A DNA stretch of 64,000 bases from Litsea cubeba. Taxonomy: Eukaryota; Streptophyta; Magnoliopsida; Laurales; Lauraceae. The stretch covers positions 75,765,905 to 75,829,904 of the forward strand of contig CM022951.1 in the NCBI GenBank assembly GCA_012931725.1, written 5' to 3'. The notes under the pieces were generated by a model. The model made no database searches and was not told where the DNA came from. It saw nothing but the letters and a program-made list of their open reading frames with translations. Positions 42,272 through 61,022 of this stretch are shown here, in pieces (the stretch's first letter is position 1; every line of letters starts with the position of its first letter). The position numbers and the translations under genes are program-made.

Positions 42272-45200
42272 TGTCACGCCCTCAAAATTGAAACCGGGAT
42301 TATATGTGAGATTAGGGCCAATAAAAGACTTTTTTCAACATTAATCAAATGCAATCTGGCCCCAATCATGTCTCATAGGATCGAAGTCCGCGGTGAGGTA
42401 TAAATATTTCCTCGGTAAAACACAGCGGAACATCATAATAAACAAATGGTACAATATAACATTTCAGAGTATGCACATCTTTCTTTTCTATAGTTGAAGT
42501 TTAGCAAAAGATAACAAAGTATATTAATTAATGGCTTCTATCAAATCCTAAGCCAAAAGAGAATAAATATGAACTAACCAAAGTATGAAGGCACTCATGT
42601 GTTGGTCACGAGGACAATACCGTCGACACACAACTCGTACTCACCATCAGGCTAAACTGCGTGAAGCGACACCTCCACTTTCCCAAAGGTAAAAGTACTC
42701 GGTACCTATGCACCAAGTGCAGCATCAGACACGACGGTCAGCAGGCAGATATAAATATAAAACATCAACAGATATGCAGAACGAATCAGAATAAACGATA
42801 GACACTATCATATGAAATGCATAGCATTCTGATCATAAGAAATGCATAGCATTTGAATCATAAACATACAATCAAAGTAGGCAACCACATATACTAATAA
42901 TAGATGAATTGGGCATGTTCAAATAACTGATACTGATATCTCTTGGCTCATGGGCTACTCGACCAAAGGACATGGCCCAAGCGCATCCAATCTCGCCTTG
43001 AGCTGATAATAACTGATATCTCTTGGCTCATGTGGCTTAGTCCCTGAAGGAGTGGCTCACAGTCTTGCCTTGAGCTGATAATACGGAGTTCTCACACAGG
43101 TGGCGTCCCAGCTGTGCTGAGTGTTGTCAGCTGAGTGGTGCCCGACACAAAGAATCCTAAACAGACAAATCAGTGAGGGGCTAGGCTTTCTTGCGCGAAC
43201 AAGATTCATCAAACAATAAAGAGACTACTTTTCTTCAGATCAAACCAAATCAGGATCAAACGAACAAACTTCATAATATCAATACCATTAGTGGTCCTTT
43301 TCAAGCATTTACAATCAAACCACCTAGCCTCAACACCTCAAACAAACCTCAGAATGAACGGCAATGTGATCCCAAACAGAATAAAGTAAACAGAGCTAAT
43401 GAACATGTTCGTCACATGTAGACAGTATCAGACGGTACAATTCAGAATCATAAGCGATAGACAATCCAATCCTATGTCAATTGTTAATCCCGAAGCATCG
43501 TACAACCTACTCAGTCAACGAAAGGAATTAGGGATCGCGATACCCAAACAAACAGACTTCGTGCATATATATATATATAAAGAAGGTATCCCGCTGTCCC
43601 GTACCGTTCAAGATTGAATTAAGATGAAACCCGACGCAACCGGAATAACTACGAGGAATCGTCGGCTCAAGACATTCTTCGTACATAGTCAAATGAGTCC
43701 AAAGACCGACTGCACAACTAATCCAAAAACCATGCTCTCTGGAAATGGAACCGATAGGTCACCGAGTTGTAATTCGGTCGACCTTCTTAGACTGAGTACC
43801 CAACTCCTTCAAAATGTATCATTCTGGAGTGAGAACCGACAGGTCACCGAACTGCAGTTCGGTTAACCGATTGCTCCCGGAATTCCGAAGCGAATTCTGA
43901 GATTGGTGCAGAACAGGGGAGATTCACTCCCTTCCTTCATTCACACCTGCAAACAAAGAACATAGGGCCTAGCCCTCTCCACATACAACCATACCCCCTC
44001 TCATCAAGTCCATTCAAACCAATATCCATCCCATTTGAACCATTCCATTTAAGAATCCATTTCATGAAACATATAGATCCAATTATCATGTTTTCCAAAA
44101 TCAAAGACATCAATGAGCATGTAGTCATCTAAATCATCATTAATCATCAAATCAAAGGAAAGACAAACATATCCAAGCATATATATAAATATCTACTTGC
44201 CTTTCGATGGAAATTCGCAAATCCATAAGCACTAGCTCAAAGCCCAACCAACCAAACCTAAGGGTTGATTAGGAAAGTAAAAATGGGTCGACGGAGTGGT
44301 GGCTTGCAAATTGGGGATGAGAAGCTCGCGGGGTCCACGCGGAGATAATGATGATCATCGGAGCTTGAGAGGTTGTGGGCCCACTTGATCGGTGGCCCAC
44401 TAAATTGGTGGTGATGTTGCTCGTGGCCCACTGGGCAGGGAAAGGGTGAAAACAGAAAGAAAGAAAGAATGGAGAGAGAACAGAGAGAGAGAGAGAATGA
44501 AGTGGTGTGATGGGGTGGGTGTGGGGTACATCACGTGGGCAGTGAGTGAAGTGGGTGAGGGAGAGAGATAAGAAACAGAGAAAACAGAGAAAGAAAGAGA
44601 GAAACAGAGAAGGGGAAATGGGGGAAAACAAAGAGAGATCGAGTGGGCTGGTTCGCCGGAGATGGGGAAGCTCGGCGGCGACGCAGGTGGGTCCGGCGGC
44701 GACGGTGATGGCGCCGGGACAGTGGGGCAGTGAGGTGAGGTGAGTGAAAGAGAGAGCTGAGATGAGATGAGAGAGTGGAGAAGAGAGAGGAGGAGAGCTT
44801 GGTGGTGGTGGTCGCCGGCGTGCTCAGTGTGGAGAGGGAAAACGAGAGAGATGAGAGAAAGGGAGATGGGGGTTGCTGCAGTTGTGGAAATGAGAAGAAG
44901 GGGGATGGAGGGTCATATGACCTAAATGGGAAATGGGGTTACAAGGGTTTTTTTTTTTTTTGTCGTTGGGGGGGGGGGGGGGGTGTTTTCTATAATGAGG
45001 TGGGGTTTTCTATAATGAGGTGGGCTCACATGGGATTAGTTTGGTTGGTGGGTTTTTTTTTTTTTTTTTCTATAATGAGGTGGGCTCACATGGGATTAGA
45101 TTAGGTGGGGTAGTGTTTTACTTTTGGAAAATTAATAAAAGAATTTTAGGTGGGTCCGCGTCAGGTCGGATTTTGGGTTGGGTTCGAGGGTCCGGATTGG

Positions 45201-45468
45201 GATGCAACAGAAGGTTAAGTCCGAGAATTTAGGTAATCTACCTGATAGTGCTAAAATCTCGAAAAGCGAAAAATACTAAAAGTCCTCAGAACTTTCCGGA
45301 AATAGCGACACACAACCCTACTATATCCAAACTTACTCGGATTTCAACCCAACTCCCCACGTGCGATCCTAAAGATTAATCGGACCTATTTGACTTATAA
45401 ACGAGCTTAATTATCTAAAAATACAATTAACTAAGCTAATTACAATCTTGGAATTTCGGAATGTTACA
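42272..45468 (-). mobile_element. Solo LTR, 3197 bp, Ty3/gypsy-like
   Basis: TGTCACGCCC at the left end and GAATGTTACA at the right end, with a perfect 5-bp target duplication CATTG (42267-42271 and 45469-45473). No coding domains or second LTR inside. The - strand orientation is inferred from the GAGGGCGTGACA end, which resembles the 3' ends of other gypsy LTRs. The interior holds a purine-rich (GA)n region at 44450-44900 and homopolymer T and G runs at about 44948-44982. Confidence 0.85.
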
Positions 45469-45473
45469 CATTG

Positions 45474-46530
45474 CAAAGTGCGAGTGGTGAGTTTGTGGAT
45501 ATTGCATGAGTGATACCAGCATATGTGGGCAGAATTTTCTTAACATGCCTCCTTTTTAATTAAACCCTTCATAGAGGTTTATGTCTTTGCAAGAGATGAA
45601 GCATTTTCAAGAGTAAAAGTGTTTTCCACTCTTATTTTGGCAAACAGACTAAAGTCGTATATGCAAGAGATGAAGCATTTTCAAGAGTAAAAGCGTTTTC
45701 CACTCTTTATTTTGGCAAACAGACTAAAGTCATGCAGTTCATTTGTTCTTGGTCATAAGCAGCCAACTTGCCAATCTTTTATTCTTTTTTCCATTTTCTT
45801 AATATGCATGCCAATTAATGATGGCAGGTGTTCCTGTAGAAGAACGAATGATGTATATGTAGGGCGTCGTAAGTCTTAACTGACATCTATAATACAGTTG
45901 ATTTTGTTTTTAATATGTTAAATGCATGTAAAATACGCTTCTCATAGGGCACATTTGTGCAGCTGCTCTGCGGATAAAGCATGGAAAGTGAAATGATTTT
46001 CTGCAGCGAAAAAAATTCCATGATTGGTGTGGCGGCAAAATATACTATGTTTTCTGCAATTCCGTATAAAACTTTTTTTTTTATCAGAATTAGGAATGCA
46101 GAAAAGGTTATCAGCAGAACCAGTTTCCTTAGTGCCGTATAAATGTGCCCTTTAAGGTCACTTGGGTGAGGAGAAATTAAACGTGGAGATTTCCCACTAG
46201 GTCAAGATAGCAAAAGAAACTGAGGTGGATAATCCTCCAACTGAAGCATCACCACTTTTTACTGGACTACCATTTGGTGTTGGTGTAACTAGAGAAAGGT
46301 AGAGAGAACAACAATTTTAAATGTTTAGGAAACATTAAATACAATAATTGACTGTTTTCTCTAGGTTTGAGAGGAGAAACATAAATTTCCCCTTAAAAGA
46401 TCTAAACAGCATTGCCTTTTCTCTGGTGAAAAAGGGAAGAAGCGATTTCTTGCCCTCATTTCTCTTCATCCAATCGACCCCTTATTTATTATGGTGATGT
46501 TGGAAAATATTCAATATTTCTATCAGTGCC
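45474..46530. other. Right-arm-specific insert, right part
   Basis: Contains a 74-bp tandem pair at 45589-45735 (GCAAGAGATGAAGCATTTTC repeated) and a MITE-like unit at 45947-46150, with GGGCACATTT and AAATGTGCCC ends. No genes. Confidence 0.5.
45947..46150. mobile_element. MITE-like element, about 204 bp
   Basis: Ends GGGCACATTTGTGC and CGTATAAATGTGCCC are inverted over about 10 bases. No clear target duplication. Confidence 0.45.
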
Positions 46531-47500
46531 ATATATATGTACATGACTTTTAAAACTTTCAATTTATCTCAGTGCCTTCTCCTGGTTCAGAATTTATTTA
46601 TTTTTCTGGAAAACTTCTCGCTTACTTTTAAGTAACTTGCCTTTCTGCACTGTAAGACTTGTTTGCTTTTCTAGGTTGTAGATGCAGTGAAAGCTGTAAA
46701 GACTACAACTGCAAGGGGAGAGATTAAATACCCAATCAAAGTTGGTTGAATTTCTTTTTCTTGGTGTACATTTTGCATCTTCCATCATGTTTTGGCACGC
46801 CGCTGTACTGTGGTTTTGATTTCCTATGAAGGCATTCTAGTTTTGGGCCTCTTAGTAGGTGCTTCTTATTGTCTTCTGCTGGTTTCATGCTTCAGTGCAG
46901 ATTTTGTTGTTTTTTATGCCGCCAATTTTTTTTTTTTTTTTTTGTAATCAATAACATCCTAGCCGTCAGGGATTCAGATGTCTTTTGGTTCCTTGAAAAA
47001 GCAGAACAATTTTGAGTTTTTAGACTATAACTATTTATGTGCGCATAAGTTGCTATCGTTTTTTCCACCTTTGGTTCCAGTAGCTTGAGATCGGGTTCAG
47101 CTTCATGTTTTCCACTAATAATAATCTGAGACTTCTATCGTTTCAGGGCATCAATATTCTAACAGCTCATGTAAAAAGTGCAAAAGATAGCTACTTGTTG
47201 AAGGGCTATGCTCTAAACACAGGCCGTGCTGCACAAGCGATGCCTGACTAGAGTTGCTCCCGCAAAAGACCAAAATGCAAATGGGTGTCCAAGTTTTAAT
47301 CTCTGATCCCAGGGAACTTGAAAAAATTCGCGCACAGTTTTTTGGTTCAAATAAAAGCTGGAAAACTAATGTTGGTTGTACCTTTTAACTGACAATTTCA
47401 CGGTGATCCTATGATCCAATTATTGTTTAATCCATTACATTATGAAACTGCTTGTTATAAATATTTTTAAATTTCAATCAGGTCTCCAATCCAAACATTC

Positions 47501-48142
47501 AGAGCACATAAATAAAGAGAGTGACATAAGAATGTCAACATAAACTGCTGTTGTCTCATCCCACCCAACGATCTATTGTCAGCTATGCTCTCCCCTTCTA
47601 TTTACCTCCATATTCTGTGCAATATTGAGCCACATGACTATTACATGTATGAATAGCGAACAAAGAACACAAAGCAGAAGCTGCAACAATGCCTGTGAAT
47701 AAACCCTTCAGAAAAAGCTCCATAATAAATAAAAAAATTAAGTTTACAAACCAAATTTAATGCTACGCAGAAGGAATGAGATCCATCGTACAACTTCTTC
47801 CCACACTTTGCAGTTTGACCACTTCCAATGTCAATTATCATCCCATGGACACCAATGTCTGTCAAAAAATAGTAAAGGTATGAAACATTTATACACAGAT
47901 GAGAAACATTTAAAGAGACAGCTTCCAATAAGCAACACATCTGCCAAAAAGTCCTGCATGAACTTGCTCTTCTTATATACAAACAGCCGTGACACTGCAT
48001 CCCGAGATTGAAAGTAAAACAAAGAACACAAATCAGTCCTGTGTGGCTATAAACAGATGGAGGATGGGATCTAATAAAACACAACTTTGATCCCCAAAGA
48101 TCTTGGTATATGTTAGCAATGTTCAGGTGCTGAAAATTTAAA
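47501..48142. other. Gap between the inverted duplication and the PHD/PBAH gene
   Basis: No recognisable coding sequence. Presumably 3' UTR and downstream region of the gene at 48215. Confidence 0.35.
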
Positions 48143-48214
48143 GGAAATCTATGTCTGAGAGACTAAGAGTCTGTAAAGCCACCAAAAAGTAGCAGGAAAT
48201 CTATGTCTGAGAGA

Positions 48215-55959
<7,745 letters not shown>

Positions 55960-57062
55960 GTAGAAACTTCATTTAAGACTGGAGTCATCTATAAATGCAG
56001 GTTAATCAGCAAATGAGATGCTCTCCCCGAGACAATTAACACTATATATAAATAAAACCAACACAAAAAATCTGCAGCTTTTAAAAAAACTAGAAGTCTA
56101 GAACAGATAATTAATAAGTTTAGACTGAGTTCATCCATAGTAAATCCATTCATTTCTCAACAAAAAGAAGAAGAAGAAAAACAATATTCACATTTCATTA
56201 AACTTATGTTGAGTTTGGATGCACACCTCAAACACAAGTAAATAGGATATTTCAGTGGAACATATTGTCAACCATTCCCTAGCACATTTGGAAAAATGGA
56301 AGAGGTGGAAAATCTCAAATCTACTAAGGTTGTCAATTGGAGCACAAACTGCACAACAAATGGTGGGAACTCCAATTCTACTTAAGCATGTTGGGTTGTA
56401 CTTCAAAACACAAATGAACAAGGATAATTTAATCCAATGGATCCTCAACAAAATCCCTTGTGTATTTGAGACGGTAGAACAGAGTAATCAGGTTTCTCAA
56501 GATACCATTCATCTCAAACATATAAAAAAAAAAAACAGTGTGAAGAATAATCTAACCCGAATTATTCCTACAGAGTAATCATCTTGCCCATTCCACGCCA
56601 AATATTCTAACTTCATCCATCTCCAAAACAAAAGGCAATTCTTTACAATATATTCAATTTTGTGACAAGAAATATAATCCAGGGGTAATCAGAATTAGAA
56701 AGCACTAACAAACAGCAACATGCCTAAAATTATCATTAACATGCAACAATAAACCCTAATCCCCCAATACAATTGAATCCCACAGAAACAACGACCTCAT
56801 CCGATTTAACAGCTGAATCAAACCAATAACTTCCAACAAAATCATCTCATCTCTATCAAACGAACATATAATCAAAACACAATCAATCAAAAAAAAAAAG
56901 CGCGATCAGTTGGCGACAGCGGAGAATCTGACGATCGTAGTTCAAAGAAACAAATCATATAATTACATGTATCGAGCGAGTGCCAAAAGTATGCCGGTTA
57001 GATCGTAGAAGGATTTCAAGGTTGTTGCGTTGCGACGATCTGATTCTATAGAGAAATCAAAG

Positions 57063-59254
57063 CTCGATTTGGGGGGTCTAGGGTTTATGAAAAGGGTAAT
57101 TTTGGAAGGTATGAGAATCCAATTCCACGGCAGAGAGAGCGAGAGAGAGTGGTTGCTGCCAATGGCGGAAAAGAGTTTTTTTTTTTTTTTTTTTCGCCTC
57201 CCCCTTGCGTTCTTCCATAGAGAGAGATGTGTTAAATATGAGAGGATATGTATGCTATCCACCGGCAGGAGGAGATAGTGTACTTGGGTTTTTGAGTCTA
57301 GTTTCCTCGACCAGTGAGGTGGGAACAACGTGGGAGCAACGTGGCAAATGCTTCAAATTTTTTAAGGTTAATATAGGCGGGAAATAATATCAAATGAGTT
57401 TAAATTCAAGTTTTATATATATATATATTAGAAATTTTTCGTGCCTGAAGGCACGAAGCACCACCGGACCTGGATATACCTCAGACCGACCGAACCTAGG
57501 CTCCATGCGTCTCGAAAGCAAGTCCATCTATAAAATAGATTCCACAAAAAAAAAAAAAAAAATCCAATTGATTGCCAAATGATATAATTACATTCATTCA
57601 TGAAATCTTTAACCCAATTTGCTCATCTCATCTTCTTATCTTGGTCCCATCTCATCATCAATGAAGTTGTGCTTTTAAAAAAAAAAAAAATGAAAAAGGG
57701 ATGGCAATACATGTAAATAACTCAAACTTGCTGACCTTTTTGCTTTTGATGGGGATGGCAAAAACTTGTAAATTTATCCAACTTTTAGCCCTTTTTTCTT
57801 TTAAATAAAAAATGGATAGCAATACCTGTAAATAATTCTAACTTACTGCCCTCTTTTATATTCCCTTCTTAAATCCAAGGGTTCAAAATATCCCTTGGAA
57901 TCTTGGATTTTATATACATAGATCCAAGGGCTTAAAATGTTTCAGGATTCAAAACCTGAGCTGCCATATTATATAGATTTTTTTTATGGGGATATTAGTT
58001 TATAGGAATGGGAAAATGTTGTTAGATGAATTAGAAATAAAATATAGGTAAATACTTTTCATGGTCCCAGTGTGGGTCCCATCTGGTGATGGGATTGAGG
58101 GATGGAAAGATCCAAGTTTGGGTTTATTTCAATCTTCTTTTATTTTATTCTTTTGCAAAAAAAAAAAATAAAAAATAAAAAACTTAAAAGGAGAGGAGTT
58201 GATCTTGAAGATTTCAATCCAATCTCAATGAGATCCTTGGACTTTACCTTTATTTTTATTTTTTGGTAGTTAATAAAAAGGCTTTGCCGTATTCAATGTG
58301 AGCTTCTTATTATCATGTTTGTAACACAGTTGATGTTTTGGCCGAGCAAAGGATTGTTGGGTTGGAAGTCTTGTTTGTAGCTTCTATTTGGTAATTTGTA
58401 TTTTATTTTAGTATCGGTATAAAGCTTTTATAGCAATGCTTTTTTAGTTGTACTTTCTTTTCTTTTGATGTATTAAATTGTGAATTTTCTGTTCTTTAAT
58501 AAAACCCACCTTTACAAAGAAAGGAAAATGTATGCAGCAAGAAATGACAATAAAGAATATTTATGTTGTGGGTCTAAAGATTGCATAGGAATGGAGAACT
58601 GATAGGAGCCTGATCAATTAATGCAGTACTTCACTTTTCTAATATCAGTATAGCTATAATAAAATAGTCAAAATGAAGATTTCTCCCTCCATAAGAAAAG
58701 CTCAGTGACGTGTTCACTTAAATAAACAAAACCAAATAAAAGTAGCAACTTTTCATGTATTAGGAAAATCTTAACAACATTTGTGATCTCATGATTGAGT
58801 GTTAAGACTTAAGACGGCCACTTAGGTCTATGGTACAAAGCCGGTGTGTCATTATATATACAACGTCGGTGTGTCATTATGTCTTTTCTTAAATATTACT
58901 AAAACAAAAATATTGAAAATAATTTATAAAAAAAAATTTATAATCCTTCATTTTCTTTATTGCTTTTAGAAAATAACAAAATAGTAAAGGTGTTGAAAGC
59001 TGAATTCCTTACATTTTTAAGTGTTGAAATAAAATTTAAGAAATAATTTACAGTCTTGATACTCAGTTATTTAATGCGCCTAACTGAGGAAAGTCAGGAA
59101 TCATTTTAGTATATTGAAAATGATATATGGATACCTTGTCATTGAAACATATCCAAATTCATATTTACCCAAGTATATATCATAGAATAATGAATAATAT
59201 ATGCCTATCTATAAAACTATGTCTTATAGTCTGTATATTATAGATATATATAAT
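57063..59254. other. Promoter side of the PHD/PBAH gene and intergenic DNA
   Basis: A T16 run lies at 57177-57194 and a TATA-rich stretch at 57415-57430. The rest is AT-rich with A runs. No coding region recognised on either strand. Confidence 0.35.
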
Positions 59255-59446
59255 GGGGAAGTATTCAAGTGCATCCATCCCTCACCATTTTTGGTGAGGG
59301 ACACCTCCTTTTGGAAGGTGTCAAGTACAAAAAGGAGAGTCCTATGTACTTGACACTCCCCTTTTTGTACTTACACTTTCCAAAGGGGGGTGTCCCTCAC
59401 CAAAAATGGTGAGGGATGGATGCACTTGAATATTTTCCTATATAAT
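59247..59446. mobile_element. Foldback MITE, 184 bp, with 8-bp target duplication
   Basis: Element 59255-59438, ends GGGGAAGTATTCAAGTGCAT and ATGCACTTGAATATTTTCC, flanked by TATATAAT (59247-59254 and 59439-59446). Arms pair over almost the whole length (CCATCCCTCACCATTTTTGG with CCAAAAATGGTGAGGGATGG). CCTCACCATTTTTGGTGAGG also forms a local stem in each arm. Confidence 0.9.
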
Positions 59447-59641
59447 GATAACACATTTAATAATAATTGGGTGTATAATTTGGCCTCAGGCATCCGGTTC
59501 CAACTGGGTGTATCGATTCCCGGTCTAACTTTAGAATATGTACCGTAAATCAAAAGTTTGAGTCTAGGTTTAGAAACATCAGGGACTGAACCCCTGAGAA
59601 GGACCACTTACAGCCTTAGCATTATACAGGCGTGAAACTAT

Positions 59642-59945
59642 GGGCTCATTTGATAATTTACTAGGTTAGTAAAAGTAGTATAAAGCCTCCATTTTTCAGA
59701 TAACGAGTTCACATAAAAAATACACATCTTCAAAATTTCCTCCCTCTTTTTAAAAAAGAAAAAGTATAAAAACAACATTCTTTCTTCACTAAATAACTAA
59801 AATACACCCACTTTTTACATGAAAGTCAAAAAAATTACCCACCAATCCACTAAAGACATAATATCATTATAACCCATTTATATTTTATTTTATCTTGATT
59901 TGATGCTTTACATTACTTTTACTTTAATAGTAAATTACCAAAAAG
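59642..59945. mobile_element. MITE-like element, about 304 bp
   Basis: The first 40 bases (GGGCTCATTTGATAATTTAC then TAGTAAAAGTAGTATAAAG) are the imperfect inverse of the last 40 (CTTTACATTACTTTTACTTT then AATAGTAAATTACCAAA). Target duplication not resolved. Confidence 0.55.
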
Positions 59946-60423
59946 ATAAACCAGGTGAGAGGAAGAACTGGGGATAAAAAAATTTAAAGGAGGAATACAT
60001 GAGGCTAGAATATCGTGTAGAGGAGAAATCTCCCAAATTTTAGATTTTATTGGTTTTCAAGATAATGCGGGGGAACTTTGGCCAAACAAAAACATAAGCA
60101 TTTGAATTGATGAATAATTAATTTAAAAGATTGAAAAACATTCAGCTAAATTTAATGAAAAAATATCAGGATCATGATATCACCATTATCTTCTAAAATA
60201 TTTCTTTCATGACATTTGCTGATATCTTCGTTTTCACATGTTTGACCTGAGTGGATAAGGATTCTATTGTGATATAATGAAATTTTTTATTGATGTTGTT
60301 GGGGTGACATATCGTTTCCGAAAAGAACACAGAAATGCTCGTATGTTGATAGTAACCAGTCCCCTGATTCAACTGTATCAGACCCATCTAACCTTCTCAC
60401 CTCACAAGCTCTTCCTACATACA

Positions 60424-60743
60424 TGTTGGGTTTAGTAGGTCCAGACCAATTGGGTTCATAGAGGGTATTATGGTAATTGTATCGGGACTTTCTTATTGAC
60501 TAAGATAGGGTTTCTTAGGGAATAAGAAAGAGAACATTATATATATGATGTAATGTGTAACCCATGAGAGACAGACAGACAGAGAGAAGAGTGAACCTAA
60601 AGGAGAGTCGAGTTTTCTTTCCCGTGGACGTAGGCAAGATTGCCGAACCACGTAATTCTCTTGTGTGTGATTGTTTGTCTTGTGTGGTTTAATTGTTCGT
60701 TCGATCGCTAATTCACGTTTCCACATACACGCGCACAACAACA
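60424..60743 (+). mobile_element. Candidate solo LTR, copia-like, about 320 bp
   Basis: Starts TGTTGGGTTTAGTAGG and ends CGCACAACAACA. It contains GTGGACGTAGGCAAGATTGC and CGAACCACGTAATTCT, a well-known R-U5 motif of many plant copia LTRs, after a TATATATATGATG box. No coding part or primer site follows. The 5-bp flanks (ATACA and TGCAC) do not match, so the ends are not proven. Confidence 0.65.
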
Positions 60744-60824
60744 TGCACGGTTCTAAATTTACTATACATATACTATTGGTTTTCTTCCTAAGTAAAGTAC
60801 ATATATATAATAATATAATTTTAA

Positions 60825-60999
60825 GGGATTGGCCGAGTGGTCAGGAGCCCGGTTCCTCCCTCTTTCGGAGCCAAGAGTCTTGGTATCAACCTCCGGTTCT
60901 CCCTTCTTCAGGAATCGAAGATTGAGTCTACTAAGGCTATCACCTTGGGACCATAGAGGTATTTATCCGGCTTCCCTCTGGGCCCGAAAAAAAAAAAAA
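60825..60999 (+). mobile_element. tRNA-derived SINE, about 175 bp
   Basis: The head is tRNA-like with an A box (TGGCCGAGTGG, 60831-60841) and a B box (GGTATCAACCT, 60882-60892), followed by a non-tRNA body and A13 at 60987-60999. The head recalls Leu or Ser tRNAs. The flanks are AT repeats, so a target duplication cannot be read. Confidence 0.75.
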
Positions 61000-61022
61000 G
61001 ATATATATATATATATATATAT
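61000..61022. repeat. (AT)n microsatellite
   Basis: About 11 AT units directly after the SINE tail. Confidence 0.85.

Larger units (their letters stand above)
40571..47336 (+). pseudogene. CCT1: CCT1 fragment, right arm of the inverted duplication
   Basis: Four exons match the left copy: 40571-40621, 40760-40855, 46675-46740 and 47147 to about 47336 (LAVREARKYIDEKQSVK; VEKLGKDSLVNYVKTNMSSK; ARGEIKYPIK; GYALNTGRAAQAM). The last exon has an extra base leading to a TAG after MPD and a deletion of about 31 bases. The duplication ends at about 47500, so all later exons are absent. The intron at 40856-46674 is swollen by a 5.3-kb insert at about 41226-46530 that includes a solo LTR. No product is expected. 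Confidence 0.8.
31800..47500. repeat. Large inverted duplication, axis near 37.5 kb
   Basis: The left arm (about 31800-37412) is the inverted counterpart of the right arm (about 37656-47500). Paired landmarks: ASE start codons 37303 and 37752; TCTGCTATTGGCAG near 35500 and 39620; CCT1 exons 34522-34572 with 40571-40621, 34293-34388 with 40760-40855, 33709-33774 with 46675-46740, 31980-32197 with 47147-47336; GGTCTCCAATCCAAA near 47490 with its complement near 31805. Identity is very high near the centre (one ~220-base ASE stretch shows no difference) and lower at the outer CCT1 exons. Arm-specific insertions explain the unequal lengths. Confidence 0.95.

Noticed and set aside
44450..45118. 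Purine-rich and homopolymer frames suggesting a glycine-rich protein
   Set aside because: They lie inside the solo LTR and arise from (GA)n, G and T runs.
60419..60748. Target-site duplication for the copia-like LTR
   Set aside because: Flanking 5-mers do not match under any reasonable choice of ends.
60825..60900. Possible genuine tRNA gene
   Set aside because: A and B boxes are present but the body cannot form a normal anticodon and acceptor stem, and an A-rich SINE tail follows.
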